Source of the DNA: Halopenitus sp041821145
Lineage (GTDB): Archaea; Halobacteriota; Halobacteria; Halobacteriales; Haloferacaceae
Assembly: GCF_041821145.1 (NCBI RefSeq)
Contig: NZ_JBGUBC010000002.1
Coordinates: 186,001-250,000 of the forward strand
DNA length: 64,000 nt
Reading direction: 5' to 3'
Shown: one piece after another, positions 43,617 through 52,569 of the stretch
Numbering within the stretch: the stretch's first letter is position 1
Layout: each line of letters begins with the position of its first letter
Program-made: the position numbers and the translations under genes
Notes under the pieces: generated by a model
What the model was told of the DNA's origin: nothing
The model's input: the letters and a program-made list of their open reading frames with translations, nothing else
Database searches by the model: none

Positions 43617-44993
43617 ATGAGCGATTCGCAAACGACGGAGGAACGTGTGCTTGAGGAGGACGGGATCACCGTTCGAAAGTCGTTCTCGACCGACGAGTTT
43701 CCCGTCCCCGCAGTCACGTTTCGTCTCGAGTCCGATCGGAGCGAGCCCGTTCGCATCCGATTGACCGATACGATTCCGGAGTCATTCTCGATGGATCGAA
43801 TCGGGTTCCATCCGGAGTTCGAAAGCGAACACTGGACGGCCTACAGCGACCACCGCGTCGAGTTCGAACGGCTCCTCGAACCCGGGTCGACGATTCAAAC
43901 CGTCTTCGGCATCCGCGGCGATGATATCGATCCCGAACCGTTCCTCACCATGCCGTCCGTCGATCACGTCCCGGCGGGCGAGACGATGGAGGACGTCCTC
44001 GGGACCGACGGAACCGATCCGGTCCGAGAGGTCCTCTCCGGGGACCGGGAGTCACTTCCCGGCATGGACTCGACGTCGGAATCCGCGTCGAACGACGAGG
44101 ACGAAGTTGACGGTGACAGTGACGGTGAGACGGAGGGCGACGACGAGACGACGGTCGAAGCCGATCCGGACGTCGACGCATCCGGACCGGCTCCGCACTC
44201 GATGGATCCCGGTACCACCCCGGCGGTGACTGACGCTTCCGAGGCGTCCTCGGCGGTCGATCACTCCGTTCGGAGTGGGACCGAACCGAGAGCGGAGGAC
44301 GACTTGGAGGCAGAATCGGGCGAAGTGGAACCTGCCGGCTCGATCGCCGCCGCGCTGGCGTCGGAGATCCGTGCCGGAGAAGTAGACGACTCCGATCTCG
44401 AGGTCCTGCGTTCGGAACTCGACATCGACACGCAGGAGAGGGGTGTTCCCCGAAGCGTCGACGTCCGGATCGGTCGACTCCAATCGCAAATAGGGGATCT
44501 CGCGGCCTACACCGACGCACTGGAGGCGTTCATCGACGAGCAGGGAACCGCCTCGGGGGTCCTTGAGGAGGCTCAATCGGCGATCGAGGACGTCTCGGAT
44601 CGGATCGGCGTCGTCGAGGAGCGGATGGACGACGCGGACGAAGAGCAGTCGGTCCTTGCGGACGGCCTCGAGGACGTCGAGACGGAACTGGACTCGCTCG
44701 CGGGCGATCTCTCCGAAGCGACGGATCGGGTCACCGATGTCGAGGATCGCCTCGCGGAACTCGATGGGATCACCGAGACGGTCGAGGACGTGGAGGAAAC
44801 GGTCGGGAGTCTCGACACGAAACTCGACGACGTGCGCGATGATATCGCTGATCTCGACTCGCGGGTACTTGGAGTAGAGGACGCCGTCCACGACGACGTT
44901 GCCGACCTCGAGACGGAGATCGATCGGATCGACGAGGAACTCGCCGATCTCGAGGCGTTCCGCGAACGGCTCAACGACGCCTTCGGAACGTAA
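43617..44993 (+). CDS. Conserved acidic coiled-coil protein, function unknown
   Basis: A 458-residue protein in three parts. Residues 1-130 are a small globular domain (RVLEEDGITVRKSFSTDEFPVPAVTF, IRLTDTIPESF). Residues 140-245 are a disordered Asp/Glu/Ser-rich linker. Residues about 280-455 form a long coiled coil with heptad-like repeats (VEDVEETVGSLDTKLDDVRDDI). I do not recognise a named family beyond haloarchaeal coiled-coil proteins. It is soluble, with no membrane segment. A structural or partner-recruiting role is plausible. It is followed by the HisG-like gene 99 bp downstream. Confidence 0.8.
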   Translation: MSDSQTTEERVLEEDGITVRKSFSTDEFPVPAVTFRLESDRSEPVRIRLTDTIPESFSMDRIGFHPEFESEHWTAYSDHRVEFERLLEPGSTIQTVFGIRGDDIDPEPFLTMPSVDHVPAGETMEDVLGTDGTDPVREVLSGDRESLPGMDSTSESASNDEDEVDGDSDGETEGDDETTVEADPDVDASGPAPHSMDPGTTPAVTDASEASSAVDHSVRSGTEPRAEDDLEAESGEVEPAGSIAAALASEIRAGEVDDSDLEVLRSELDIDTQERGVPRSVDVRIGRLQSQIGDLAAYTDALEAFIDEQGTASGVLEEAQSAIEDVSDRIGVVEERMDDADEEQSVLADGLEDVETELDSLAGDLSEATDRVTDVEDRLAELDGITETVEDVEETVGSLDTKLDDVRDDIADLDSRVLGVEDAVHDDVADLETEIDRIDEELADLEAFRERLNDAFGT

Positions 44994-45092
44994 CCGAGAT
45001 CCAGTCCGCGATCTTGGCTTCTGGTCCCCGATCTCGTCGGTCCGCTCGTTCGGAACGCAACCCGTTTGAACGTCGAGCACGGAGTGGCGACG

Positions 45093-45998
45093 ATGACTAC
45101 GCCGGTACCGATCGCGGTTCCCCGCAAGGGGCGTCCGCTCGAGGCCGTCCTCGACCGCTTTGCGAACGTGGTCGGCCCCGAGGTGGAGTCGCTGGCCGAC
45201 GACGTGAGTTCGACCCTCCGCTATGAGAAGGCCGTAACGAAGGACTCCCTCTCCGACGACCGAGGCCCCTACGAGCGACTCGCCGCCTACTCGACGCCCG
45301 AGGATCCCTACGCCCCCGAGTACACGCTCCTTCGCGACGATCGGGAGGGGATGCCGCGTCGGATCGTCTTCGATGCGGTCCGGATCGACGTCGGCGGCGT
45401 TCCCGTGGAGCTTATTGGCCGCGAGGAGCCGTTTCGATCGCTTCGAACCCACGAGTTTGCGCTCGGGTTCGACTCGGCCGACCTCGTGTTAGAGGAGGTC
45501 GTCGAACTTCGCCCCTCCGGCGTCGAGGGACTTGAGGACGTTAACGACCGTATCGACCCCCGCGAGTCCGACGTGCGCGTCGTCACCGGGCTCGGTGATA
45601 CGGTGTATCACACGCTCATGGCCACGCCGGAGTTGCTTCCGGCGGGTGCCGATCTCGACCGGTCGTTCGTGACCGACTACGAGGGAACCTTCTGTATCTC
45701 CCCTCGCTACGAGCGACTCGTGACGGCGGTCCTTGGTACTGACGCGACCGCCGACGTCTCGTTTACCTATCCCGGCGCGGATCACGGCGAGGAGGAGGCC
45801 GCGATCGCGGAGACAGGTATCGGCGTTTACTTGACCGTCACGGGATCGACCGCGCGCGAGCATGGGCTCGTGCTCGGCGAGCACCTCTTTCCGAGCGAGA
45901 CCGTCCTGATGAGCAACGCCGCCGAAACGTCGAGGACGATCGACCGTGTTCGCGATCAGCTCGTCCGACCCGAATCCGCCTCCGTCCTCTCGGTGTAA
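45093..45998 (+). CDS. Conserved haloarchaeal protein with HisG-like features
   Basis: A 301-residue soluble acidic protein. The N-terminal PVPIAVPRKGRPLEAVLDRF recalls the start of ATP phosphoribosyltransferase (HisG), and LRTHEFALGFDSADLVLEEVVEL resembles its periplasmic-binding-protein-like second part. The central 110 residues and the C-terminal half have no clear match. I infer a distant HisG-type fold, not the histidine-pathway enzyme. The start at 45093 is favoured over an ATG nine codons upstream. Confidence 0.65.
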   Translation: MTTPVPIAVPRKGRPLEAVLDRFANVVGPEVESLADDVSSTLRYEKAVTKDSLSDDRGPYERLAAYSTPEDPYAPEYTLLRDDREGMPRRIVFDAVRIDVGGVPVELIGREEPFRSLRTHEFALGFDSADLVLEEVVELRPSGVEGLEDVNDRIDPRESDVRVVTGLGDTVYHTLMATPELLPAGADLDRSFVTDYEGTFCISPRYERLVTAVLGTDATADVSFTYPGADHGEEEAAIAETGIGVYLTVTGSTAREHGLVLGEHLFPSETVLMSNAAETSRTIDRVRDQLVRPESASVLSV

Positions 45999-46059
45999 CC
46001 GGTGACGTGGACGATCGGATCGCCACAGCAGTTAATGCGGTGTGGCACCACGTAACAGT

Positions 46060-46215
46060 ATGGTCGACGAGGGTGATCGATGTCTCCGGTGTAACGAGCG
46101 CTTTGAGTACGACCGCGGAACCTGTCCGAACTGCGGGTGGGACAGCCAGGCATTTCGGGATCGAGGCCGCTACGGTCTGGCTCGACCGGGAACCGGCGAA
46201 TGGAGTGGTGACTGA
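46060..46215 (+). CDS. 51-residue zinc-ribbon microprotein
   Basis: A short frame starting at the ATG at 46060 and ending in TGA at 46215. It encodes two CxxC knuckles (CLRC at 8-11, CPNC at 22-25), the latter followed by GWDSQAF, a typical rubredoxin/zinc-ribbon type fold of haloarchaeal small zinc-finger proteins. The C-terminal half is Arg/Gly-rich. It follows the HisG-like gene by 61 bp on the same strand. Function unknown. Confidence 0.7.
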   Translation: MVDEGDRCLRCNERFEYDRGTCPNCGWDSQAFRDRGRYGLARPGTGEWSGD

Positions 46216-46328
46216 CCGGTAGCGATAGGGACGACCGACGATCCGGTTCCCGAGGAGAATTAAATCGGATTTCGGCCGAAGTTCGAACCGGGTTTCGAGC
46301 CGAAATTCGAATCCGGTTCGGGACCCAT

Positions 46329-47102
46329 TCACTCCGCGAGCGCGGACTGTCTGGCCTCGTGGAGGGCATCACAGACGCCCCCCTGTCCGTCCATGTTGAC
46401 GCGTGCCAACCGGGCGCGCCGATGGACGAGTTCGGCGTTTTCGGGATCGATCAGGGTGCCGTCCGGCGTCCGAAACAGTCGTTCCGTCCGCTCGAACCGG
46501 CCCAGCTCCTCGGCTTTTTCGAGGTACCGCTCCAGCGGTTCGGCCGGTACCGTCACTTCGAACTCCCGTCCGGGAACACTGACGGCGATCCGATCGTCAG
46601 CGATCCCCCGATCCAGATCCCCCCGATCGAGAACCGCGATCTGATCGAGGTCGATTCCGGCCGCGAGGAGTCGTTCGACCGCGACGTACTGTCGCGACAG
46701 AACGGCCTTTTCGTCGAGGCTCTCGCGCAGGTCACCGATCCCGTCTTCGGCGTCCGGGAACGCCTCGGAGAATGGAAGCCCGCCGTTGACGCCTCGATTG
46801 ACCTCCCGTTCGTGCATGTGCTCGCGAAGCTCGATCGTACAGTCGGCCACCTCCGGAAGCGACTCGACGGCCTCGCGAGCGTCGGTCGCCATCATCCATG
46901 CGAACGCCGGCGAACACCACGCCGTGGGCAGGGTGAACGCAACGTGAACGCTCACGTCTGTTTCCCCCTCGATGCGGATCTCGTCCGGATACTCCAACTC
47001 GACGATCGACCGATCGAGTTCGGGATCGGTGACCGATTCGAGCGTCTCCAGGACGTGCTCGCGGGAGGGTGGATCGGCCGTTTGTCTCGCTCTCTCGGCC
47101 AT
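46329..47102 (-). CDS. Long DUF59 (MIP18-like) iron-sulfur assembly-type protein
   Basis: A 257-residue protein. Residues about 14-105 are a DUF59/MIP18 domain (VLETLESVTDPELDRSIVELEY, FTLPTAWCSPAFAWMMA with the conserved Cys). The remaining 150 residues (DEKAVLSRQYVAVERLLAAG, RRARLARVNMDGQGG) are an extension not present in short DUF59 proteins. From memory, the same long form occurs in bacterial propane-type monooxygenase clusters, possibly helping metal-site maturation. The start at 47102 is 2 bp after the amidohydrolase stop, so they form one operon. Confidence 0.82.
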   Translation of the reverse strand: MAERARQTADPPSREHVLETLESVTDPELDRSIVELEYPDEIRIEGETDVSVHVAFTLPTAWCSPAFAWMMATDAREAVESLPEVADCTIELREHMHEREVNRGVNGGLPFSEAFPDAEDGIGDLRESLDEKAVLSRQYVAVERLLAAGIDLDQIAVLDRGDLDRGIADDRIAVSVPGREFEVTVPAEPLERYLEKAEELGRFERTERLFRTPDGTLIDPENAELVHRRARLARVNMDGQGGVCDALHEARQSALAE

Positions 47103-47104
47103 CG

Positions 47105-48166
47105 TCAGTCGGCCGCCGATCCGGTCTCGGCGTAGTGCGTCTCCAGACCGAACTCCTCCGTGATCGCGTCCTCGCGGAACTGTCGTTTTTGCTCCTCGAT
47201 GTCGATATCGTAGAGTCGGGCCGCGTTTTCGCCCATGATCTTTCGCATTACGTCGACTGAGAGCTCCGTTCCGTACTCGTCTTGTTGTTCGTCGGTGAGT
47301 TCCGCGTTCATGACGCAGTCGACGAGCCAATCGGGGTTCCAAAGCGCGTAGTCGCTGCCGAAGAGGAGCCGATCCTCGCCGAGCCAGTAGAGGAGTTCCC
47401 CCATTATCTCGCCGAACTTTCGCGGGCGGTTCTGTGCCATGGGCGCTGCCACGGCGAGTCCACCGTAGACGTTTGGTTCCTGGGCGGCGATCCAACAGAA
47501 GTCGTCGAGTCGCGGGAGCCCGACGTGTTCGACGATGAAGTTGAGTTCGGGGAAGGAGCTCGCGGCATCATCGACGTCCGCGACGTCGAACGCATCGCGG
47601 TTCAGCGGGCGGATAGTCGGCCCCTTGTGCGGATGGATGTTCTCAATACCGAGGTCGGAACATTTCTCGAGGTATCGGAAGGCCTCCTCGCTGTCGAGAC
47701 GCCACCCCTTGGAGTCACCGCGCCACTCGGCCGTGTAGAGTTTGACGCCGTCGATGTCGTATTCCTCCTTTTGACGTTCGAGCTCCCGGAGACCAGCCTC
47801 GCCCTCGCGCGGATCGAATCGACCGTTGGTGATGAACCGCTCCGGGTGGTCGGCCGCGAGCGCGGCGTTGTCGTCGACGGTATTGAACCCCTCGTCGTAG
47901 AACTCATGGAGATGGGTCGGTTGGAAGATCCCCATGTCGACGGCCCCGTTTCCGAAGAGGTCCGTCAGCATTCGGTCCGCCGAGTAGTTGCGATACTCAT
48001 CGAGTCTCCACTCGCGTTCGGAGGGCGTAAAGCCCGTGTGGTAGTCGTAAAAACAGCGAATGAACTCCTCGCCTCCCTCGTGGATGACGTTCTTTTCGCT
48101 TGCGTCCCAAAAGTGCAGATGGGAATCGATAACGAACACGTCCTCTCCGTCTTCTGTCTGATACAT
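47105..48166 (-). CDS. Amidohydrolase family 2 (TIM-barrel) protein
   Basis: A 353-residue metal-dependent hydrolase. Seen: metal ligands HLHFW (H16, H18), FDPREGEAGL, GVKLYTAEW, NIHPHKGP, FIVEHVGLPR and FGSDYALW (Asp of the active site). The start at 48166 gives YQTEDGEDVFVIDSHLHFW. Upstream ATGs exist but lie in the promoter region. From memory, close relatives accompany propane-type di-iron monooxygenase genes. The chemistry could be hydrolysis of an ester or lactone, or metal-centre maturation. Co-transcribed with the DUF59 gene and divergent from the alcohol dehydrogenase. Confidence 0.87.
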   Translation of the reverse strand: MYQTEDGEDVFVIDSHLHFWDASEKNVIHEGGEEFIRCFYDYHTGFTPSEREWRLDEYRNYSADRMLTDLFGNGAVDMGIFQPTHLHEFYDEGFNTVDDNAALAADHPERFITNGRFDPREGEAGLRELERQKEEYDIDGVKLYTAEWRGDSKGWRLDSEEAFRYLEKCSDLGIENIHPHKGPTIRPLNRDAFDVADVDDAASSFPELNFIVEHVGLPRLDDFCWIAAQEPNVYGGLAVAAPMAQNRPRKFGEIMGELLYWLGEDRLLFGSDYALWNPDWLVDCVMNAELTDEQQDEYGTELSVDVMRKIMGENAARLYDIDIEEQKRQFREDAITEEFGLETHYAETGSAAD

Positions 48167-48195
48167 ACGTTGTACCATGGTTGGTGATACCATAT

Positions 48196-48218
48196 AAACA
48201 TCATTGTTTATCATGTTT
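48196..48218. promoter_or_regulatory. Inverted repeat in the divergent amidohydrolase/ADH promoter region
   Basis: AAACAT (48196-48201) and ATGTTT (48213-48218) form an inverted repeat with an 11-bp spacer, with a nested AAACA-TCAT-TGTTT. The region is AT-rich and lies 30-52 bp upstream of the amidohydrolase start, over its expected TATA and BRE position. It is a candidate operator for one regulator of both directions. Confidence 0.4.
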
Positions 48219-48243
48219 CATTTGGAGCGTATTCATCGCGAAC

Positions 48244-48251
48244 TTTTATGT
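48244..48251 (+). promoter_or_regulatory. TATA-like element of the alcohol dehydrogenase gene
   Basis: TTTTATGT centred about 31 bases before the ATG at 48279, consistent with leaderless transcription. Confidence 0.45.
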
Positions 48252-48278
48252 AAATTCCATCACCAGCTACTGATAGCT

Positions 48279-49319
48279 ATGGAAGCTGCGAGACTCCACG
48301 AATACACCGAGGAGATGTCCGAGGCGCTCACGATCAACGAGATCGATCGTCCGGAAGTCACCCGATCGGACGACGTCGTCGTCGAGGTGCACGGCGCCGG
48401 GTGGTGCCAGACGGACAACCACATCATCGAAGGGATGTGGGCGGATTACGTCGAGCAGGACCTTCCGCTGACGCTCGGCCACGAGAACGCGGGCGAAGTC
48501 GTCGCGGTCGGTGAGGAGGTCGAAACCGTTTCGGTCGGCGATCCGGTCATCTGTCATCCGGTGATGACCTGCGGGACGTGTCGACAGTGCCGGCTCGGCG
48601 AGGATATGTACTGTGAGAACCTCTCGTTCCCCGGTCTGACGACCGACGGCGGGTTCGCCGAGTACCTGTTGACGAGCGAGCGCGCGACGGTCCCCCTTCC
48701 CGACGGAACCGATCCGATCGACATCGCTCCCCACGCTGACGCCGGCATTACCGCCTATCACGCCGTAAAGAAGGCGGTCGACGAACTGAACCCCGGTGAC
48801 CCGGCCGTGGTGATCGGCATCGGCGGACTCGGACATATCGGCCTCCAGTGTCTCGACGCCATGAGCGCGAGCGACATCATCGCGCTCGACGTCAAACGGA
48901 GTGCACGCGAGATGGCCGAGGAACTCGGCGCCCGCCACACGATCGATCCGGCGAGCGAGGACGTTCCGGCCATCATCGCCGATCTCACCGACGATCACGG
49001 CGCCGAGCAGGTACTCGATTTCGTCGGCGCCGACGTGACGACCGGATATGCTCCCGATATCGTTGCACCTGGAGGCGACCACCACGTCGTCGGCTACGGT
49101 GGCCACATTCACGAGCCGTCACAGTCGCTCGTGGACGGGGAGTTCTCCTACCGAGGTACCCTTGTCGGGCGGTACACGGAACTACAGGAACTCGTTCGAC
49201 TCGTCGACCGTGGCGACGTCGACCTCCACACCTCCCGATACGATCTCTCGGAGATCAACACGGTCGCGGAGATGCTCGAACACGGCGAGATCGACGGTCG
49301 AGCGGTCATTACCCCCTGA
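48279..49319 (+). CDS. NAD(P)-dependent zinc alcohol dehydrogenase
   Basis: A 346-residue medium-chain zinc alcohol dehydrogenase. The catalytic zinc ligands are C43 (GWCQTD) and H68-E69 (LGHEN). The structural zinc has four cysteines at C98, C101, C104 and C112. The Rossmann motif is GIGGLGHIGLQ, with Asp in IIALDVKRS suggesting NAD rather than NADP. It oxidises a primary or secondary alcohol. Position divergent from an amidohydrolase-DUF59 pair suggests use of an alcohol from alkane or ketone oxidation; that is inference. Confidence 0.92.
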   Translation: MEAARLHEYTEEMSEALTINEIDRPEVTRSDDVVVEVHGAGWCQTDNHIIEGMWADYVEQDLPLTLGHENAGEVVAVGEEVETVSVGDPVICHPVMTCGTCRQCRLGEDMYCENLSFPGLTTDGGFAEYLLTSERATVPLPDGTDPIDIAPHADAGITAYHAVKKAVDELNPGDPAVVIGIGGLGHIGLQCLDAMSASDIIALDVKRSAREMAEELGARHTIDPASEDVPAIIADLTDDHGAEQVLDFVGADVTTGYAPDIVAPGGDHHVVGYGGHIHEPSQSLVDGEFSYRGTLVGRYTELQELVRLVDRGDVDLHTSRYDLSEINTVAEMLEHGEIDGRAVITP

Positions 49320-49382
49320 TCGTCGTCGATCGGATTCCAATCGGCCCAAGAGTATAATAGCTTACCACCGAACCTATTTCTT

Positions 49383-50018
49383 GTGGGATCGGACCTATTT
49401 GCAGTCACGCGCCGGACGGCCATCGTCGGAGCGGGCGTGCTCACGAGCGGCTGCCTCGACGGCGGCTTCGACGAGGGCCAAGACGCGACCGAGAGCGATA
49501 GCGGCGAGTCCGGTGTCTCGCCGACTGAAGCCGAGACTCCCACGACTGGAGAGACAGAACAGATGAGCGATCTTACACTCACGAGCCCGGCGTTCGATGA
49601 CGGCGAACGAATTCCCCACAAATACGGCTACGAGGCCGAAAACGTCAATCCACCCTTGGAGATCGAGAACGCTCCCGACGGGGCCGAGTCGATGGCCCTC
49701 ATCATGGACGATCCTGACGCGGTCGAGCCGGCAGGAAAGGTGTGGGATCATTGGATCGTGTGGAACATCCCTTCCGAGACGACGGCGATCCCCGAGGATT
49801 GGGCACCGAGCGAGGCAACGGAGGGAACGAACGACTACGGCACTGTCGGTTACGGTGGACCGAACCCGCCCGACAAAGAACACAGGTACCGATTCCAACT
49901 CTTCGCGTTGGAGACGACGCTCGAACGCTCCCCCCAGACGGATGCTGAGGCACTGAGATCGGCAATGGAGGGTCACGTGATCGAACGGACGCAACTGAAC
50001 GGAACGTATCCGGCCTGA
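49383..50018 (+). CDS. PEBP (YbhB/YbcL-like) lipoprotein
   Basis: A 211-residue phosphatidylethanolamine-binding-like protein. The N-terminus has a twin-arginine pair (R10-R11) and a lipobox ending in C24 (LTSGC). A 35-residue Thr/Glu/Ser linker follows. The PEBP domain begins at LTLTSPAFDDGERIPHKYG and has DPDAVEPAGKVWDHWIVWNIP and YGGPNPPDKEHRY. It is exported and lipid-anchored; ligand unknown. The GTG start at 49383 is the only one giving a full signal. It lies 63 bp after the ADH gene. Confidence 0.85.
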   Translation: MGSDLFAVTRRTAIVGAGVLTSGCLDGGFDEGQDATESDSGESGVSPTEAETPTTGETEQMSDLTLTSPAFDDGERIPHKYGYEAENVNPPLEIENAPDGAESMALIMDDPDAVEPAGKVWDHWIVWNIPSETTAIPEDWAPSEATEGTNDYGTVGYGGPNPPDKEHRYRFQLFALETTLERSPQTDAEALRSAMEGHVIERTQLNGTYPA

Positions 50019-50174
50019 TCGCTTGTGAATCAGCTGTCGGTGGCATTTTGCGAGCCAGTGTCACTGGAGGGATACGATAATCATACTCCACTGTTGGAAC
50101 GGCTGTACTTCCCATCCGTTACTCGCTGAACGAGATCCGACCATCCGCACCATCCGAAACGTGGTCGGACCGAC

Positions 50175-51268
50175 TCATCTCGTAGCGTCGGTGGTTGCTT
50201 CTCTCCGGGTCTCCGTTCCGGAGAACACGGCGATATCTCGCCCATCGATACCTATTGTAACGCGATCGTTCACCTCAGGTGGGGCTCGTCTCCGTTCTGC
50301 GGTCACTTCCTCTCCACACTCCAATCGCACGCGGACATCGTACCGGCTTCCGATATCCGTCACAGCTCGGACCGTTCCTGGAAGGTTGATATCGGTTTCC
50401 AGACTCCCTGTAGAGTCAATGATGATGTCTTCCGGTCGCACGTGAACGATCGGCGCTCTCTGGTCATCGATATCGTTCGTCAACGCATACGTTGAATCGT
50501 TGTCTCACCGATCGTCAGCGTTGGCGGGTGCCGATCCGTGAGCGTCGCCGAAAGCGTGTTCGACCGCCCCAAAAACGACGCAACGAATCGGTTTGGTGGT
50601 GATTCATAGAGGCTGCGTGGATCCCCAACTGCGGAAACGCTCCCGTCACGCAGTATCACGAGCTGATCGGCGAGTGACATCGCCTCCTCTTGATCGTGCG
50701 TGACAAACAGGGTCGTAACCCCTGTTTCCTGCTGTATCCGGGTGATCTCCTCTCGTAGTTGGGTTCGTAGTGTCCGATCGAGTGCGGACAGCGGTTCATC
50801 GAGCAGCAGTACATCCGGTTCGGGAGCTAACGCACGAGCGAGTTCCACTCGACGTTGTTGTCCACCACTCAACTCCGCCGGATAGGACTCATACTGCTCC
50901 GTGAGTTCGACCAGTTCGAGATACTCGGTGACGATCTCATCCCGACGGTCCGGATCGATATCTTGCGCATGAAGGCCGTAGGCGACGTTCTCGGAAACGG
51001 TCATGTGGGGATACAGCGTCGACCGTTGAAAGACGATGCCAACCTCACGCCTTTCGGGTGGACTGTCAGTGACGTCGTCCCCGCGCAAGAGCACCCGTCC
51101 CGTTGTGTGGGTGATATGGCCGGCAATCGCGTGAACGATCGTCGTCTTTCCGCACCCGCTTGGCCCGAGAAGCGCCACCAGTTCCCCCTCCGGGAGGCCG
51201 AATGAAACGCCATCGACTGCTGTCTCGCTCCCGTACTGGTGGGACAGGTCATCGAGTTCGAGAATCAT
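50175..51268 (-). pseudogene. Frameshifted molybdate/tungstate/sulfate-type ABC ATPase
   Basis: The ATPase domain is intact (Walker A GPSGCGKTT, signature LSGGQQRRVE, Walker B LLLDEPLSALD, H-loop VTHDQEEA). The first frame stops at 50480. The TOBE domain (IVHVRPEDIIID) continues in another frame to 50175, joined by a 4-bp overlap. The total span of 1094 bases is not a multiple of three, so a one-base shift near 50490-50510 is likely. The upstream permease is truncated, which fits decay of the whole transporter. Two separate working polypeptides or a sequence error are the alternatives. Confidence 0.72.
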
Positions 51269-51534
51269 CGATTCACAACCGTCGGGATCTGGGCAACCCG
51301 CTGGATCGCTGCGACGACGAGCAGCGTAATCCCTAACAATGCAAGTGCCAGTGGCACGATGGCGTCGATCCCGCCGGAAATGAAGTCCACCCAAATTCGG
51401 GTGGGCATCGTTCGAGGGTTATACGCGACCATCATCGTCGCTCCGAACTCGCCTATCGCTCGTGCGAAGGTAAGAGCGATACCTGCGAGTATCGCGCCGC
51501 GTGCAAGCGGAAGGGATATCTGCGTGTGATGTAG
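51265..51534 (-). pseudogene. Truncated ABC permease fragment (ModB/WtpB-like)
   Basis: Only the C-terminal 85 residues or so of a molybdate/tungstate-type permease remain. They include ARAIGEFGATMMVAY (the EAA loop), RIWVDFISGGIDAIVPLALALL and a last helix. In frame upstream there is a TAG at 51535-51537 and no start codon. Its stop overlaps the ATPase start (ATGA), the normal coupling in such operons. About two thirds of the gene is missing. The following 275 bp to the ZIP gene hold no recognisable gene. Confidence 0.8.
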
Positions 51535-51809
51535 CTATATTAGGTCACTATTCGAGAGTAAGCCGAGAAACGTCACTGTCGGGTCTTGCTCACAAGCACG
51601 TTTCCGACTGTGCCGATTTTCACGGTGGACGAGTTCCTCTCTCGAAATGAACGACACAGCCACGGACAAACCAACGGTGGTTTTTATTATTCGACCGTCG
51701 ACGATCCCCGTATGAGACTGGCCGATCGTCCCGGATCGACGAGCCAGGATCACCGTTTTGTGGGCCAAAGCACCCGTTTAATTCTCACGAAGGAGAACGG
51801 GAACCGGCC

Positions 51810-52541
51810 ATGCTAGTATTTTCGGAGGAGTTCTACTGGATCGCGGGATTTGCCATCGTCGCCGCTCTCGTGAACGGGGCAGGAATCATCGCGATATTCC
51901 GACATCAAGAGTGGGCAGAACGATCGCTTCCCTACCTCATGTGCTTTGCGGCGGGGATTCTCCTTACAACGCCGCTGTTGCATGCACTCCCGAACGCGAT
52001 CGCGAAAACCCCTGCGGCGGGATTCAGTGCCCTGGCCGGATTCCTCTTCATGTTTCTCTCAAATGACCTTATCAAACGTCGCACCGGAGAGGCGACTCTC
52101 GCCTTCGGGGTGACGGCCGCGGAAGGCATCGGAGTCCACTCGCTGGTCGACGGGGTCGTCTATACCGTCACGTTCAACATTTCCCTCCTGACTGGCGTCC
52201 TCGCAGGGACCGGATTGATCGTCCACGAGTTCGCGGAAGGAGTCATCACGTATCTCGTCCTGGTAAAAGGAACTGTGACGGAACGAACGGCAGCGACATA
52301 CGCGTTTTTCATCGCAGCACTGACGACACCGATCGGCGCCTTCCTCGCCTATCCGCTGGTGAGTGGATTGGGGCCACGCTATCTTGGTCTCCTGCTTGGA
52401 TTCGTCTCCGGGGTTCTACTCTACGTCTCTGCGGCCCACCTCCTCCCCGAGGCACGGTCTTACGAGAAGGAACACTCCATCCTCACTTTCCTGGCTGGCG
52501 TCGGCGTGGCGTTGTTCATCGTGTTCTCGCGGACGATGTGA
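51810..52541 (+). CDS. ZIP family metal transporter
   Basis: A 243-residue membrane protein with eight hydrophobic segments. The metal-binding helices carry GIGVHSLVDGV (H110, D114) and IVHEFAEG (H139, E140, E143), the TM4/TM5 pattern of ZIP transporters. It imports Zn2+ or another divalent metal. A TATA-like GTTTAATTC lies about 30 bp before the ATG at 51810. The long cytoplasmic His-rich loop of many ZIPs is absent. Confidence 0.9.
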   Translation: MLVFSEEFYWIAGFAIVAALVNGAGIIAIFRHQEWAERSLPYLMCFAAGILLTTPLLHALPNAIAKTPAAGFSALAGFLFMFLSNDLIKRRTGEATLAFGVTAAEGIGVHSLVDGVVYTVTFNISLLTGVLAGTGLIVHEFAEGVITYLVLVKGTVTERTAATYAFFIAALTTPIGAFLAYPLVSGLGPRYLGLLLGFVSGVLLYVSAAHLLPEARSYEKEHSILTFLAGVGVALFIVFSRTM

Positions 52542-52569
52542 GTCGCTCGCGGTCAAGCTTCATGCGAAA

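Noticed and set aside
44052..45452. A 466-codon frame opposite the coiled-coil and HisG-like genes
   Set aside because: It is the antisense shadow of an acidic repetitive coding region, with unlikely Arg-rich composition.
51535..51768. A 77-codon minus-strand frame between the permease fragment and the ZIP gene
   Set aside because: No family features, a basic composition unlike the host, and it overlaps the ZIP promoter region.
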